35,033 bases of DNA from Sulfurovum sp. (lineage in GTDB: Bacteria > Campylobacterota > Campylobacteria > Campylobacterales > Sulfurovaceae). Made by a program: the position numbers and the translations under genes. Below the pieces are notes generated by a model. That model saw only the letters and a program-made list of their open reading frames with translations, did no database searches and had not been told where the DNA came from. Shown in pieces: positions 25,757-34,657 of the stretch (its first letter is position 1; every line of letters starts with the position of its first letter). The stretch is from contig DYTF01000008.1 of the NCBI GenBank assembly GCA_020726105.1, positions 2,403 through 37,435 on the forward strand. Reading direction: 5' to 3'.

Positions 25757-25765
25757 TGGTAAAAT
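25757..25765 (+). promoter_or_regulatory. argF extended -10
   Basis: TGGTAAAAT in the hemB-argF gap, 47 bases before the argF ATG; same motif class as the hemB and bioD boxes. Confidence 0.5.
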
Positions 25766-25780
25766 AATTTCTTTAATTTT

Positions 25781-25797
25781 ACATGAATATTTCATGT
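25781..25797. promoter_or_regulatory. Palindrome in the argF leader
   Basis: ACATGAATATTTCATGT is two perfect 7-base arms around TAT, lying between the predicted start site and the argF SD. It could be an operator or a small leader hairpin. It does not fit the E. coli ARG box spacing. Confidence 0.5.
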
Positions 25798-25812
25798 ATC
25801 AAGGAAGCCCGT

Positions 25813-26739
25813 ATGAGACACTTTTTAACGCTCAAAGATTTCAGCAAAGAAGAGATTTTAGAGATGATAGCCTTGGCGCAAAAAATCAAAGCACAAACCA
25901 AACAACGCAAATTTGTGCCCTATTTGGAGCATCAGACGCTTGGGATGATATTTGAAAAAAGTTCTACTCGTACGCGCGTGAGCTTTGAGACAGGGATTTA
26001 TCAGTTGGGTGGAGTGGGGTTGTTTCTCTCTTCAAGCGACATACAACTCGGGCGTGGTGAACCCATGAAGGATACCGCGCGCGTCATCAGTCGAATGGTA
26101 GACATGGTGATGATACGCACTTTTGAGCAGTCGAAACTCGAAGAGTTTGCCGCCTACTCTAAAGTGCCTGTTATCAATGGACTGACGGACACTTATCATC
26201 CCGTGCAACTCATGGCAGACTATCTTACGATGATTGAGTTTGGCAAAGGAGACAATCCTGTGATTGCCTATATAGGCGATGGAAACAACATGACGCACTC
26301 ATGGCTGATGCTAGCTAGCAAACTAGGGTTTGAATTGCGCATCGCAACACCACAAGGGTACGAATGTGATCCGTTCATCATCCTTGATGCCTTGGAAATG
26401 GCACAACAAAGTGCTGCAAAAATCACTTTTATGACCGACCCCAAAGAGGCAATCAAGGGATGTGATGTCGTCACCACTGATACATGGATTTCAATGGGAC
26501 AAGAAGATGAAAAAGAAGCCCGCATCGAAGCATTTAAGGGCTTTATGCTAGATGAAAGTCTCATGTCGCTAGCAAAAGATGATGCGATTTTCCTACACTG
26601 CCTACCTGCTTATAGGGGCTATGAAGTCAGCGAAGAGACTTTTGAGAAACACGCCGAGGTTATCTTCGCCGAAGCAGAAAACAGACTGCACGCGCAAAAA
26701 GGTATCATGGTTTGGCTAGACGGACAAAGAGACGCATAA
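25813..26739 (+). CDS. argF: Ornithine carbamoyltransferase
   Basis: Forms citrulline from ornithine and carbamoyl phosphate in arginine synthesis. The 308 residues have [10 protein letters not shown], the [17 protein letters not shown] loop, [11 protein letters not shown], and the ornithine-site motif [10 protein letters not shown], which separates it from the PyrB paralogue also in this window. AAGGA lies seven bases before the ATG of MRHFLTL. The ten extra residues in the ORF track overlap the leader palindrome and are rejected. Confidence 0.96.
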   Translation: MRHFLTLKDFSKEEILEMIALAQKIKAQTKQRKFVPYLEHQTLGMIFEKSSTRTRVSFETGIYQLGGVGLFLSSSDIQLGRGEPMKDTARVISRMVDMVMIRTFEQSKLEEFAAYSKVPVINGLTDTYHPVQLMADYLTMIEFGKGDNPVIAYIGDGNNMTHSWLMLASKLGFELRIATPQGYECDPFIILDALEMAQQSAAKITFMTDPKEAIKGCDVVTTDTWISMGQEDEKEARIEAFKGFMLDESLMSLAKDDAIFLHCLPAYRGYEVSEETFEKHAEVIFAEAENRLHAQKGIMVWLDGQRDA

Positions 26740-26796
26740 CTATTTACCCATAACATAATGTCGACCTAAATGCCCTTGAAAACCAAAAGAGGAAAT

Positions 26797-28101
26797 ATGA
26801 GCAAACCAATAGAAGAAATTTTTAATTTTACTGCTACCAGCGATGACTGTATCAAGTGCGGAAAGTGCATCCCTGTGTGTACCATACATCAAGTCAATCC
26901 CGATGAGGCAACTTCCCCTCGTGGCTTCATAGAACTTCTAGGCGCATATCAGCAGGGGCATCTGGAGTTGGACAAAAACGCCAAAGACATCTTTGAGTCT
27001 TGTTTTTTGTGCACCAATTGCGTGGATGTCTGCCCTAACTCTCTCGCTACTGATATGATTATCGAAGAGGTGCGTGCAGACATCGCCGATAAATTTGGTA
27101 TCGCGTGGTTTAAGCGTGTGTTTTTTTACTTGCTGCGTCATCGCTTCATCATGGATATGGTGATGAAGATGGGTTTCATGTTTAAAACCTGTGCGCTCTC
27201 TGGAGACGATAAAGGCAGAGGTCTGCGTGCGCGATTTTCTTTGCCTATGGTTAAAAAAGGCAGACTCTTGCCTTCCATGGCAAAAACAAGTTTTCTCAAC
27301 TCTTACCCTGAGGAGATTCCAGCACCCCTTCAAGAAGGCAAAAATAAACGCGTGGCATTGTTTATAGGGTGTTTGGCAAACTATAACTACACGGGCATTG
27401 GTGACAGTTTGGTGGAGATACTTAAAGAGCTGAACATCGATATTTTTATCCCAAAAAAGCAACTTTGCTGTGGTGCACCTGCGTATTTTACGGGTGATGT
27501 AAACTCTGTGGAGTACATGACGAAAAAAAACATTGTCTACTTTGAAAGCTTTATGGATGCGTGTGATGCGATGCTGATCCCTGAAGCGACCTGTTCAGCG
27601 ATGATTAAACACGACTGGGAAGTTTTCTTTAAAAACCACAAAATGCCCGAGTGGGAAGCGCGTGCCAAACAAGTGGCGCAAAAGATTTTTATGGCAACCG
27701 CGTGGCTAGATGACAACACAGACTTACAACAGATACTTAAAACTCGGGGTAAAAAGTTTGAGGAAGCTGTCACTTACCATGACCCCTGTCATGCCAGAAA
27801 AGTACAAGGTATTTGGCAGCAGCCTCGTAACCTACTTGCGCCTAACTACCCGATAATAGAGATGTCTGAGTCTAACCGCTGTTGTGGTTTTGGTGGCGTA
27901 ACCATGCAAACAGAGAAGTTTCATTTTGCCGAGGCAGCAGGTAAACCTAAGGCCGCCATGATAAAAGAGACAAAAGCACACTATGTGAGTGCCGAGTGTT
28001 CGGCCTGTCGGATGCAGCTGAGTGAAGCACTCAATGATGCTAAAGTCGAAACCATCTTTAAAAATCCACTCGAACTCATCGCGGCATCACTCAAAGAGTA
28101 G
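26797..28101 (+). CDS. GlcF-like iron-sulfur oxidoreductase subunit
   Basis: A 434-residue soluble protein with two ferredoxin-type [4Fe-4S] motifs (Cys18/21/24/28 in CIKCGKCIPVC and Cys69/72/75/79 in CFLCTNCVDVCP). Two CCG domains follow (FIGCLANYNY with LCCGAPAYFTGD; YHDPCHARK with NRCCGFGGV and AECSACRMQ). This is the layout of the glycolate oxidase subunit GlcF and related electron-transfer subunits. No GlcD-type flavoprotein is adjacent, so substrate and partner are open. GAGGA precedes the ATG of MSKPIEE. It ends one base from the convergent sensor kinase. Confidence 0.85.
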   Translation: MSKPIEEIFNFTATSDDCIKCGKCIPVCTIHQVNPDEATSPRGFIELLGAYQQGHLELDKNAKDIFESCFLCTNCVDVCPNSLATDMIIEEVRADIADKFGIAWFKRVFFYLLRHRFIMDMVMKMGFMFKTCALSGDDKGRGLRARFSLPMVKKGRLLPSMAKTSFLNSYPEEIPAPLQEGKNKRVALFIGCLANYNYTGIGDSLVEILKELNIDIFIPKKQLCCGAPAYFTGDVNSVEYMTKKNIVYFESFMDACDAMLIPEATCSAMIKHDWEVFFKNHKMPEWEARAKQVAQKIFMATAWLDDNTDLQQILKTRGKKFEEAVTYHDPCHARKVQGIWQQPRNLLAPNYPIIEMSESNRCCGFGGVTMQTEKFHFAEAAGKPKAAMIKETKAHYVSAECSACRMQLSEALNDAKVETIFKNPLELIAASLKE

Positions 28102-28102
28102 T

Positions 28103-29344
28103 TCAGGTGTGTGAGGGTTTTGTGTGTATCACAAAGATATTGTTCCCCATCTCATACCTGTAATCAAGCTTCCATCCAAGCTTTTCTACGATGCTGTTGA
28201 CGATATAAAGCCCCAAACCAAACCCTGAACTTCTCTTCTCTGCTTGTGAAAAAGGTTCAATATAGTAGCTAAAAGGCTCTTTCAAAGCTTCACCTTCTGA
28301 GAGTACCTCCAAGCTACCATCTTGCGTCGATTTGAGCGTCACTTCTTTGTTTTTACTGTACTTGATACCATTATCCAAAAGATTTTTAATCGCCAAAGAG
28401 AGTAACTTTGCGTCAGTGGTTAATGCGATATTTTCCACATCAATATTCACTCGACCTTTTATGGTCATAAGAAGCTCCTCGCTTCTGCGTATCACCTCAT
28501 CTAGCATGATGTATTCAAAATTGGGCTCAAAACTTTGAGTGGTGACCCGCTCAATCTCTGCAAGCTCTGAGATAAGCTCATTCATACGCTCAAATGCCCG
28601 AATTAGAACCTCTTTGGTTACCTCATCATCAAGCATCTCCACGATAATGCGCCCTTTTGTAATCGGGGTTTTAAGCTCATGCATCAAATTGCGCATAAAA
28701 AGATTTTTTGAAGCACTCAATGTATTGATATATCGTATGGCATCATCAAAACTTTTTGCGATTTTGCCTATCTCGTCATCATATAAATAGCTAATAGGAG
28801 TCTGAGTGTCGCCATGGGCAAATCGTTGTATCTGTTTATGTAAGGTTTTGAGTGGTTGGAGTTTTTTAAGTACCGCCAAATAGACTAAAAGAAGCAGCGT
28901 AATCAAAAAAATACCCAAAGCAACAGCGATTACAAAAAAATAGTTCTCTGGTCTGTTGTCTTGCAAGAGTAGATTGTGTTGTAAACGCTGCACATAGATA
29001 TAGTGTGTGCCATGAATGTTGAAGACTTGCACTTTGCCTAGAGACGAACCTCCTGTAAAAACGGTTGTGCCTTGTGTTTCAATCTCTTTTTTTATCTCTT
29101 GTGCTTTTGCCTGAGTGACTTCCTTGACCAGTAGGTCTTCGTACAACTGTGCCAAATCTTCTTTTTGAGGATTAAGTTGGAGTTTAGATAAAAAAGTGAG
29201 TGAGACAAGCTGATAGTGCTTATACTCTTCTATCTTATGTCGGTCTTTATCCCAAGAGAGAAAAAGCAAAAATGTAGCAATCAAAATCAAAAGTGCAACA
29301 GAAAAAAGCACATGAATGAAAGTTGTTACAGGCAAGTTTCTCAT
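28103..29344 (-). CDS. ArsS-like sensor histidine kinase
   Basis: Membrane sensor kinase of 413 residues. TM1 (about 10-30), an extracytoplasmic domain of about 100 residues, and TM2 (about 136-159) are followed by a HAMP-like linker. The dimerisation helix has phospho-His222 in LMHELKTPITKGR, and the ATPase domain has LLDNGIKYSK and GFGLGLYIVNS. The HELKTPITKGR sequence is what I associate with the H. pylori acid sensor ArsS. The outer domain carries several histidines (about 36, 43, 111, 114, 123) that could report pH, which is inference. The stop overlaps no gene. The start abuts the regulator: its ATG overlaps the regulator stop by four bases. Confidence 0.88.
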   Translation of the reverse strand: MRNLPVTTFIHVLFSVALLILIATFLLFLSWDKDRHKIEEYKHYQLVSLTFLSKLQLNPQKEDLAQLYEDLLVKEVTQAKAQEIKKEIETQGTTVFTGGSSLGKVQVFNIHGTHYIYVQRLQHNLLLQDNRPENYFFVIAVALGIFLITLLLLVYLAVLKKLQPLKTLHKQIQRFAHGDTQTPISYLYDDEIGKIAKSFDDAIRYINTLSASKNLFMRNLMHELKTPITKGRIIVEMLDDEVTKEVLIRAFERMNELISELAEIERVTTQSFEPNFEYIMLDEVIRRSEELLMTIKGRVNIDVENIALTTDAKLLSLAIKNLLDNGIKYSKNKEVTLKSTQDGSLEVLSEGEALKEPFSYYIEPFSQAEKRSSGFGLGLYIVNSIVEKLGWKLDYRYEMGNNIFVIHTKPSHT

Positions 29345-30048
29345 ACGCGATTGGTTAGCAAGTAGCCTACTCCACGAATTGGCTTAATGTAAATATGCTC
29401 CGTATCAATTTTGGCAATCTTCTGTCTGATACGCGAGATAATCACATCAATGTTTTTAACAGAAGAGTCATCATCGATATGTTCACTCTCATACAACAAC
29501 TGCTCGCGAGATACCGAAGCATTGATGTGTCGCAAAAGCATACTGAGTACATCAAACTCCGCGCCCGTAAGCTCTAAGGACTTCCCCTTGAACCGAATAT
29601 CTCTGGCATTGAAGTCTGCAACAAAAAGCTCTTGTTTTTCAGGTGCTTTGTTGTCCTCTATGCCATTTGCTCGCCTTAGAATAGTCTTAATGCGCGACAC
29701 AAGCTCTCTTGGGTCATAGGGCTTTGGCATATAGTCATCTGCACCGCGCTCCATCCCGATGACTTTGTCGGTGATGTCATCTCTAGCTGAAGAGATAATG
29801 ATTGGGATATTGGTCATATCGCGTATCTTAGGGATGACTTCCAAACCATCCATGCCAGGCAGCGTCAAATCTAAAATAATCAAATCAAATTTATGCTGTG
29901 TCAACATAGAAAGACCAATATAAGGATCTTCCGCCCCAATGACTTCCATGTCAAATCTTGTAAGATAGTTTGTCAAGATGAGTGCCAGTTCAGGATCATC
30001 TTCTATGATTAGTATTTTTATAATGACATTTTCCTTTTTGCACTTCAT
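29341..30048 (-). CDS. OmpR-family response regulator (ArsR-like partner)
   Basis: Receiver domain (KILIIEDDPELA, phospho-Asp in LIILDLTLPGMDG, Lys in YMPKPYDPREL) followed by a winged-helix DNA-binding domain (TGAEFDVLSMLL, VKNIDVIISRIRQKI, RGVGYLL). It pairs with the adjacent kinase. The start is unusual. From the ATG at 30048 it has no SD and follows the transporter stop directly. A strong AAAAAGGA instead sits seven bases before an in-frame ATT (30024), which would give the typical beginning IIKILIIEDD. I give the ATG as the conservative choice. Confidence 0.9.
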   Translation of the reverse strand: MKCKKENVIIKILIIEDDPELALILTNYLTRFDMEVIGAEDPYIGLSMLTQHKFDLIILDLTLPGMDGLEVIPKIRDMTNIPIIISSARDDITDKVIGMERGADDYMPKPYDPRELVSRIKTILRRANGIEDNKAPEKQELFVADFNARDIRFKGKSLELTGAEFDVLSMLLRHINASVSREQLLYESEHIDDDSSVKNIDVIISRIRQKIAKIDTEHIYIKPIRGVGYLLTNRV

Positions 30049-30051
30049 CAA

Positions 30052-31092
30052 TTAAGTAGGTTTAATTGCTTGCTCTTTATTATTATAATCTATATATACT
30101 TTAGTCATTGCAATCAAAAAAGAGGTGATAGCAGGGCCCAATATCATCCCCCAAAAACCATAGGTACTCATCCCCGCCAAGATAGAGAAAAATATTACAA
30201 ATTCATTAATCTCCATAGTGCTTTTGAGCAGATTTTCTTTAATAACCCTAATGATAATAGGCTTGATAATCGTATCTGCAATCACCGCAATCATAAGCAC
30301 TGAATACCCAGCGATAAACAGAGCACTCTGTGCGTCCATTTTACCCCAAGTAAAAAGAGCCAAAGGTAGCCAGATTAACATGCCCCCTACAATCGGTATT
30401 AACGAAGCAAAACCATAAATAATGCCAAAAAATAACCCATTGAACCCAAAATAGCCTGCCATGATACCAAATAAAAATCCTTCAAAAATAGCTGTCACGA
30501 TGATGGAGTAAAAAACGACTTCCATCGTAGAAGAGACTTCGTGTATCATCTTGGCGCTTCTCATTTTGCTTACAGGCATCAATACGCGTATGGCATCAAA
30601 AAAACGCTCTCCATAGAAATTGATAATAAAATAAAAAATCACCACAAGAAACATATTTTTTACAAATCCCAATCCTGCGCTACCTGCTGTAGTTAAATAC
30701 GATGTTGCATACTGGATATAACCCGTAATCTTTTCTTCATTGAGTGCCGTTTGACTCCACTCTTTAAGGTAGGGAATTTTTTCAACAAAAGCCTCAAGCC
30801 CTGATGTGCCTTGTGCGACAATATTGGCATCAAGTTTAGAGATATATGTCACACCAGCCGTTGCCATATAAACCAAGGGGGCAACAAGTATCAAAACCAA
30901 AAATAAAGAGGTAATCATCGCAGAGATTTTTCTCGAGTGAAAATATGTTATCAGTTTTTTTGTCAAATTATAGGTTGCCATCGCAAGTAAAGTAGCAACC
31001 ACAATAGGGAGTAAAAACGGTTGATAAATACTATAGGCACCCAGTAAAGAGAGTGCAAAGAGTATGGTGATTGTTATGCGTTTATTGTCCAT
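30052..31092 (-). CDS. AI-2E family transporter
   Basis: A 346-residue polytopic membrane protein of the AI-2E/PerM family. It has N-terminal paired helices ([36 protein letters not shown]), a helix at about 60-80, an extracytoplasmic stretch, and then the C-terminal helix group with the [20 protein letters not shown] and [17 protein letters not shown] blocks that mark the family. Family members have been tied to autoinducer-2 export or ion transport, so substrate is not predictable. AAGGA lies seven bases before the ATG. The start overlaps the ruvB stop by 11 bases, implying coupling. Confidence 0.9.
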   Translation of the reverse strand: MDNKRITITILFALSLLGAYSIYQPFLLPIVVATLLAMATYNLTKKLITYFHSRKISAMITSLFLVLILVAPLVYMATAGVTYISKLDANIVAQGTSGLEAFVEKIPYLKEWSQTALNEEKITGYIQYATSYLTTAGSAGLGFVKNMFLVVIFYFIINFYGERFFDAIRVLMPVSKMRSAKMIHEVSSTMEVVFYSIIVTAIFEGFLFGIMAGYFGFNGLFFGIIYGFASLIPIVGGMLIWLPLALFTWGKMDAQSALFIAGYSVLMIAVIADTIIKPIIIRVIKENLLKSTMEINEFVIFFSILAGMSTYGFWGMILGPAITSFLIAMTKVYIDYNNKEQAIKPT

Positions 31093-32095
31093 CAAAAAGT
31101 CCTTCCGTTAAACTGTTTAATCTAAAATGCTCATAACACTTTTGTGTTGCGATGCGACCTCTTGCTGTGCGCTCAATATAGCCATTGGCTATCAGATATG
31201 GTTCTAGCACATCCTCGATAGTCCCTTCATCTTCAGAGAGTGCTGCACCGATGGTGCTTAGTCCCATGGGTTTATTCTTAGCAGAGATGAGCAGCTCTAA
31301 AAGCTGTATATCCTGCTCATCAAACCCCAAATGGTTCACGCCCAACTCATCCAAAGCATACTGTGCTCTATGGAGTGTCACTTCGGATTCATTGGCAACT
31401 TCAGAGAAATCTCTTACCCGCTTCAGTAGCCTCAACGCGATACGCGGTGTCCCTCTGCTTCGGCGTGCTATCTCTTTGGAGGCTTCCAGAAGGGTAGGCT
31501 TGTCAAGTTTCTTAGAGGCCTGCGTGACAATCTGCCCTAACTCTTCGGGTGTATAAAACTGCATACGAAAATGCATGCCAAAACGCTCCCTAAGTGGACT
31601 AGAAAGCATCCCTGCTCTGGTGGTCGCACCGATGAGCGTAAACCGAGGCAAGTCTATTTTAACCGTTTGAGCCGCAGGTCCACTGCCAATAATGATGTCC
31701 AAACGAAAATCTTCCATAGCAGGATAAAGTATCTCTTCAACCGCGGGGGACATACGGTGAATCTCATCGATAAACAAGATGTCACCCTCTTCGATGTTGG
31801 TCAGAAGTGCCGCAAGGTCACCTGCTTTTTCTATCATCGGTGCGGCTGTAGTCTTAATGTTTGCTCCCATTTCGTTAGAAATGATATTGGCGATGGTCGT
31901 TTTTCCTAAGCCTGGAGGGCCAAAAAAGAGGACATGATCAAGCGCCTCTTTTCGTTTTTTACTGGCCTCGATGAAGACTTTAAGATTTTTTTTAATCTTC
32001 TCCTGACCAATATACTCATCCCACGAACTTGGGCGTAGCGTCACCTCATAGGCAATCTCTTCACTAAAGCGTTCTATCTCAACTATCCGCTCCAT
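31082..32095 (-). CDS. ruvB: Holliday junction helicase RuvB
   Basis: Hexameric AAA+ motor that drives branch migration with RuvA. The 337 residues show [19 protein letters not shown], Walker [11 protein letters not shown], Walker [10 protein letters not shown], sensor 1 IGATTRAG, the arginine finger region [10 protein letters not shown], and a C-terminal winged helix ([25 protein letters not shown]). The ATG overlaps the panB stop by one base (TAATG), so panB-ruvB translation is coupled. ruvA and ruvC are elsewhere. Confidence 0.97.
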   Translation of the reverse strand: MERIVEIERFSEEIAYEVTLRPSSWDEYIGQEKIKKNLKVFIEASKKRKEALDHVLFFGPPGLGKTTIANIISNEMGANIKTTAAPMIEKAGDLAALLTNIEEGDILFIDEIHRMSPAVEEILYPAMEDFRLDIIIGSGPAAQTVKIDLPRFTLIGATTRAGMLSSPLRERFGMHFRMQFYTPEELGQIVTQASKKLDKPTLLEASKEIARRSRGTPRIALRLLKRVRDFSEVANESEVTLHRAQYALDELGVNHLGFDEQDIQLLELLISAKNKPMGLSTIGAALSEDEGTIEDVLEPYLIANGYIERTARGRIATQKCYEHFRLNSLTEGLFDGQ

Positions 32096-32907
32096 TAGTA
32101 AGTATAGTCCTCGCTGGGAAATGCTCTGGATTTAACTTCGTCTCTGTATGCTTGTAAGCCTTGGCGTATCATCTTTGCTCCCTCGGCGTAAGATTTGACA
32201 AATTTTGGCTTAAAAGCTTCAAAAAACCCGAACATATCACTCCAAACAAGCACTTGTCCATCCGTAGCATTACCTGAGCCTATACCGATAGTCGGGATAG
32301 ATACAGCCTGAGTGATGGCTCTTGCTGCCTCAGCTTTCACACCTTCAACCACGATAGCAAACGCACCTGCTTTTTCTAAAGCGATAGCATCTTCCACTAA
32401 CACATCAATATCTTCTTGGCTTTTGCCACGAACCTTGTAGCCACCTTCACTGCGCACAAACTGCGGCATCAGCCCGATGTGACCCAAAACTGCGATGGAG
32501 TTTTGACTCAATGCCTCAACAATCCCTGCGCGCTCCCTCCCTCCTTCGAGTTTGACCGCTTGCGCATTCGTTTCCTGATAGATACGGGTAGCATTCTTAA
32601 TGGCTTCTTCAGGGGTAGTGTAAGAGCCAAAAGGCATATCTACCACGATTAAGGGCAAACTAGCACCATTGCAAACCGCCTGCGTGTGGTAAATCATCTG
32701 ATCCATCGTAGCTGAAAGCGTGTCTTCTTTTCCGAGGAAACTCATGTTGAGGCTGTCGCCTACGAGTATCATCTCCACTTCACCATCAAAGAGTTTCGCA
32801 AAAAGTGCGTCGTAGGCAGTCACCATCGTGATGGGCTCATGCCCTTTCATCTTAGCCAGCACACCTAAGGTTATTTTTTTGTCTATTTTGGGGGTATGGA
32901 TACTCAT
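32095..32907 (-). CDS. panB: 3-methyl-2-oxobutanoate hydroxymethyltransferase
   Basis: Makes ketopantoate in pantothenate and coenzyme A synthesis. The 270 residues contain [14 protein letters not shown], the metal-binding [31 protein letters not shown] and [15 protein letters not shown], all typical of PanB. AGGA lies five bases before the ATG of MSIHTPK. The seven extra residues in the ORF track are rejected. First gene of panB-ruvB-transporter-regulator-kinase, divergent from trpA. Confidence 0.96.
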   Translation of the reverse strand: MSIHTPKIDKKITLGVLAKMKGHEPITMVTAYDALFAKLFDGEVEMILVGDSLNMSFLGKEDTLSATMDQMIYHTQAVCNGASLPLIVVDMPFGSYTTPEEAIKNATRIYQETNAQAVKLEGGRERAGIVEALSQNSIAVLGHIGLMPQFVRSEGGYKVRGKSQEDIDVLVEDAIALEKAGAFAIVVEGVKAEAARAITQAVSIPTIGIGSGNATDGQVLVWSDMFGFFEAFKPKFVKSYAEGAKMIRQGLQAYRDEVKSRAFPSEDYTY

Positions 32908-32945
32908 TTTCATCCTACTATAAATCATAAATTAACATTTCACTC

Positions 32946-32973
32946 ATTTTATCTAAAAAATGTATAATACCAA
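32946..32973 (-). promoter_or_regulatory. panB promoter
   Basis: TTGGTA, 16 bases, TAAAAT on the minus strand, 39 bases before the panB ATG. It overlaps the divergent trpA -10 box. Confidence 0.5.
32963..32968 (+). promoter_or_regulatory. trpA -10 box
   Basis: Perfect TATAAT on the plus strand, 41 bases before the trpA TTG; no clear -35. A small stem (TGGCA-TCG-TGCCA, 32983-32995) lies in the leader. Confidence 0.5.
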
Positions 32974-33009
32974 CAAAATAAATGGCATCGTGCCACAAAA
33001 GAGTATCGT

Positions 33010-33750
33010 TTGAAAAATTTGGTTGCTTATATTACTACTGGTTTGCCTTCGCCTGCATTTACCGTGGATGTTGCTCTAGCGCTTGCAGATGCAGGTGCTG
33101 ATATACTAGAACTCGGCATGCCTTTTTCAGACCCTGTTGCAGATGGGCCCGTCATCGAAAAAGCAAACCTCATCGCACTCCAAAATGGATTTAAACTCTC
33201 ACAGCTTTTTGAAATCTCAGCCCAGATTACCCCGCACATCGACACGCTTTGGATGGGCTATTTTAATCCTTTTTATCATAAAGGTATGGACAATTTCATC
33301 CTAGAAGCGCAAAAAGCAGGTGTCAGTGGGTTTATCATCCCCGATTTGCCTTTTGAAGAGGCTGTACCATACAAAAAGGACATCGAAGCTGCAGGACTTT
33401 GTCTTATTGATTTTATCGCACCGACCGACTCAGAAGCACGCATCCAAACCATCGTCTCACAAGCACAAAAATTTATCTATCTCGTTGCTTATGCAGGCAT
33501 CACAGGTGCAGGGAAAAACGAAGCATTACAACCCATCCTTAGCACTATCAAACAATACAGCAACACCCCTGTCTATGTAGGGTTTGGTGTAGATGAACAG
33601 ACCGCGAAAGAAAAAGTAAAAGGAGCGGATGGTGTGATAGTCGGCTCTGCCTTTGTAAAAATCTTGCTTGACGAAACACTCAGTTATAGCCAAAAAATCA
33701 ACAAAATTTCAGCAATAGCCAAAGAAATAAAAGAAAGAATAAACACCTAA
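33010..33750 (+). CDS. trpA: Tryptophan synthase alpha chain
   Basis: Cleaves indole-3-glycerol phosphate to indole, which is passed to TrpB. The 246-residue TIM barrel has the catalytic pair in ADILELGMPFSDPVADGP (Glu about 35, Asp about 46), the IPDLPFEEA strand, and the phosphate loop YVGFGVDEQTAKEKVKGADGVIVGSA. The start codon is TTG, with GAG six bases upstream; no in-frame ATG is available. The first residues are short compared with typical TrpA. trpB and the rest of the pathway are not adjacent, so the subunits must be expressed from separate loci unless trpB lies elsewhere in the operon structure. Confidence 0.94.
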   Translation: MKNLVAYITTGLPSPAFTVDVALALADAGADILELGMPFSDPVADGPVIEKANLIALQNGFKLSQLFEISAQITPHIDTLWMGYFNPFYHKGMDNFILEAQKAGVSGFIIPDLPFEEAVPYKKDIEAAGLCLIDFIAPTDSEARIQTIVSQAQKFIYLVAYAGITGAGKNEALQPILSTIKQYSNTPVYVGFGVDEQTAKEKVKGADGVIVGSAFVKILLDETLSYSQKINKISAIAKEIKERINT

Positions 33751-33756
33751 ATAAGG

Positions 33757-33762
33757 TATAAT
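33757..33762 (+). promoter_or_regulatory. Possible lgt -10 box
   Basis: TATAAT six bases after the trpA stop and 31 bases before the lgt ATG, so lgt may be expressed separately from trpA. Confidence 0.45.
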
Positions 33763-33793
33763 ACTTTTAATTTCAAAAAAGGCTTATAGCATT

Positions 33794-34579
33794 ATGGAAC
33801 ACTTAGTATGGAACATCAGTCCAAATATCTTAGAGTTAGGCAGCCTACAGTTACGCTGGTATGGAGTCTTTTTTGTCGGGTCTTTTTTTGTCGGGCTATT
33901 CATAGCGCAATGGATATATAAACGCGAAGGTAAAGATCCTGAACTGCTTGATCAGCTTCTTATTTATCTGATGGTCGGAGCCGTGCTAGGAGCAAGGCTG
34001 GCACATTGTTTGTTTTATGAGCCAGATTTTTATCTCTCACATCCTTTAGAGATACTCAAGGTGTGGAAGGGGGGACTAGCCAGTCACGGTGGACTCGTGG
34101 GCGTTATGATTGCCTTGTACCTCTTTACGAGACGATACCATACTCCTTATATGTGGTTACTTGCTCGCTTGACTATTCCCTCAGCTCTTGCTGCTGCATT
34201 TATACGCTTTGGTAACTTCTTCAACTCTGAAATCCTTGGACTTCCCTCACAACTACCTTGGGCAATAATCTTTGAGCGTGTTGACTTGATACCAAGGCAT
34301 CCTGTGCAACTTTATGAAGCATTCTCCTATTTGATTATCCTGATAATACTTATAGTCATCTACCGTAAAGTAAGTCCAGATTTTGCGACCAAAATACTCC
34401 CTGGCACTTTTTTGTTTTTAGTTTTTACTGTACGATTTTTCTTAGAGTATACCAAAACCAAACAAGAAGACTACACACTTGCCATCCCTTTTAGCACGGG
34501 GCAGCTCTTGAGTGTTCCATTTATCCTCATCGGCATCGTGTGGATCATACTTGCGTTTAGAAGCACGCGCAAAGTGTAA
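33794..34579 (+). CDS. lgt: Prolipoprotein diacylglyceryl transferase
   Basis: Inner-membrane enzyme that attaches diacylglycerol to the lipobox cysteine of prolipoproteins, the first step of lipoprotein maturation. The 261 residues form about seven membrane helices. Marks are LQLRWYGVFFVGSF, VLGARLAHCLFYEP, GGLASHGGLVG, the Lgt signature RFGNFFNSEILG, and RHPVQLYEA. AAGG lies 11 bases before the ATG. It would process the lipoprotein encoded at 20853-21383. Confidence 0.96.
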   Translation: MEHLVWNISPNILELGSLQLRWYGVFFVGSFFVGLFIAQWIYKREGKDPELLDQLLIYLMVGAVLGARLAHCLFYEPDFYLSHPLEILKVWKGGLASHGGLVGVMIALYLFTRRYHTPYMWLLARLTIPSALAAAFIRFGNFFNSEILGLPSQLPWAIIFERVDLIPRHPVQLYEAFSYLIILIILIVIYRKVSPDFATKILPGTFLFLVFTVRFFLEYTKTKQEDYTLAIPFSTGQLLSVPFILIGIVWIILAFRSTRKV

Positions 34580-34588
34580 AAGATTTAC

Positions 34589-34617
34589 TTGACAAAGTGC
34601 CACAAAAGTATTACAAT
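34589..34617 (+). promoter_or_regulatory. ssrA promoter
   Basis: TTGACA, 17 bases, TACAAT: the best consensus promoter in the window, about 40 bases upstream of the mature tmRNA 5' end. This leaves a short 5' leader for RNase P to remove. Confidence 0.75.
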
Positions 34618-34657
34618 TCCCTACTTTCTAAAAGATCATCATCGAATAGAATAGTAT

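Noticed and set aside
25781-25797. ArgR operator identity for the argF palindrome
   Set aside because: The arms are closer together than in the E. coli ARG box; kept only as an unidentified palindrome.
18759-26739. pyrB and argF as a tandem duplication
   Set aside because: They are distinct ancient paralogues with different substrate motifs, about 6 kb apart.
26938-27462. 174-aa minus-strand ORF within the GlcF-like gene
   Set aside because: His- and Cys-rich shadow of the conserved Fe-S gene with no independent support.
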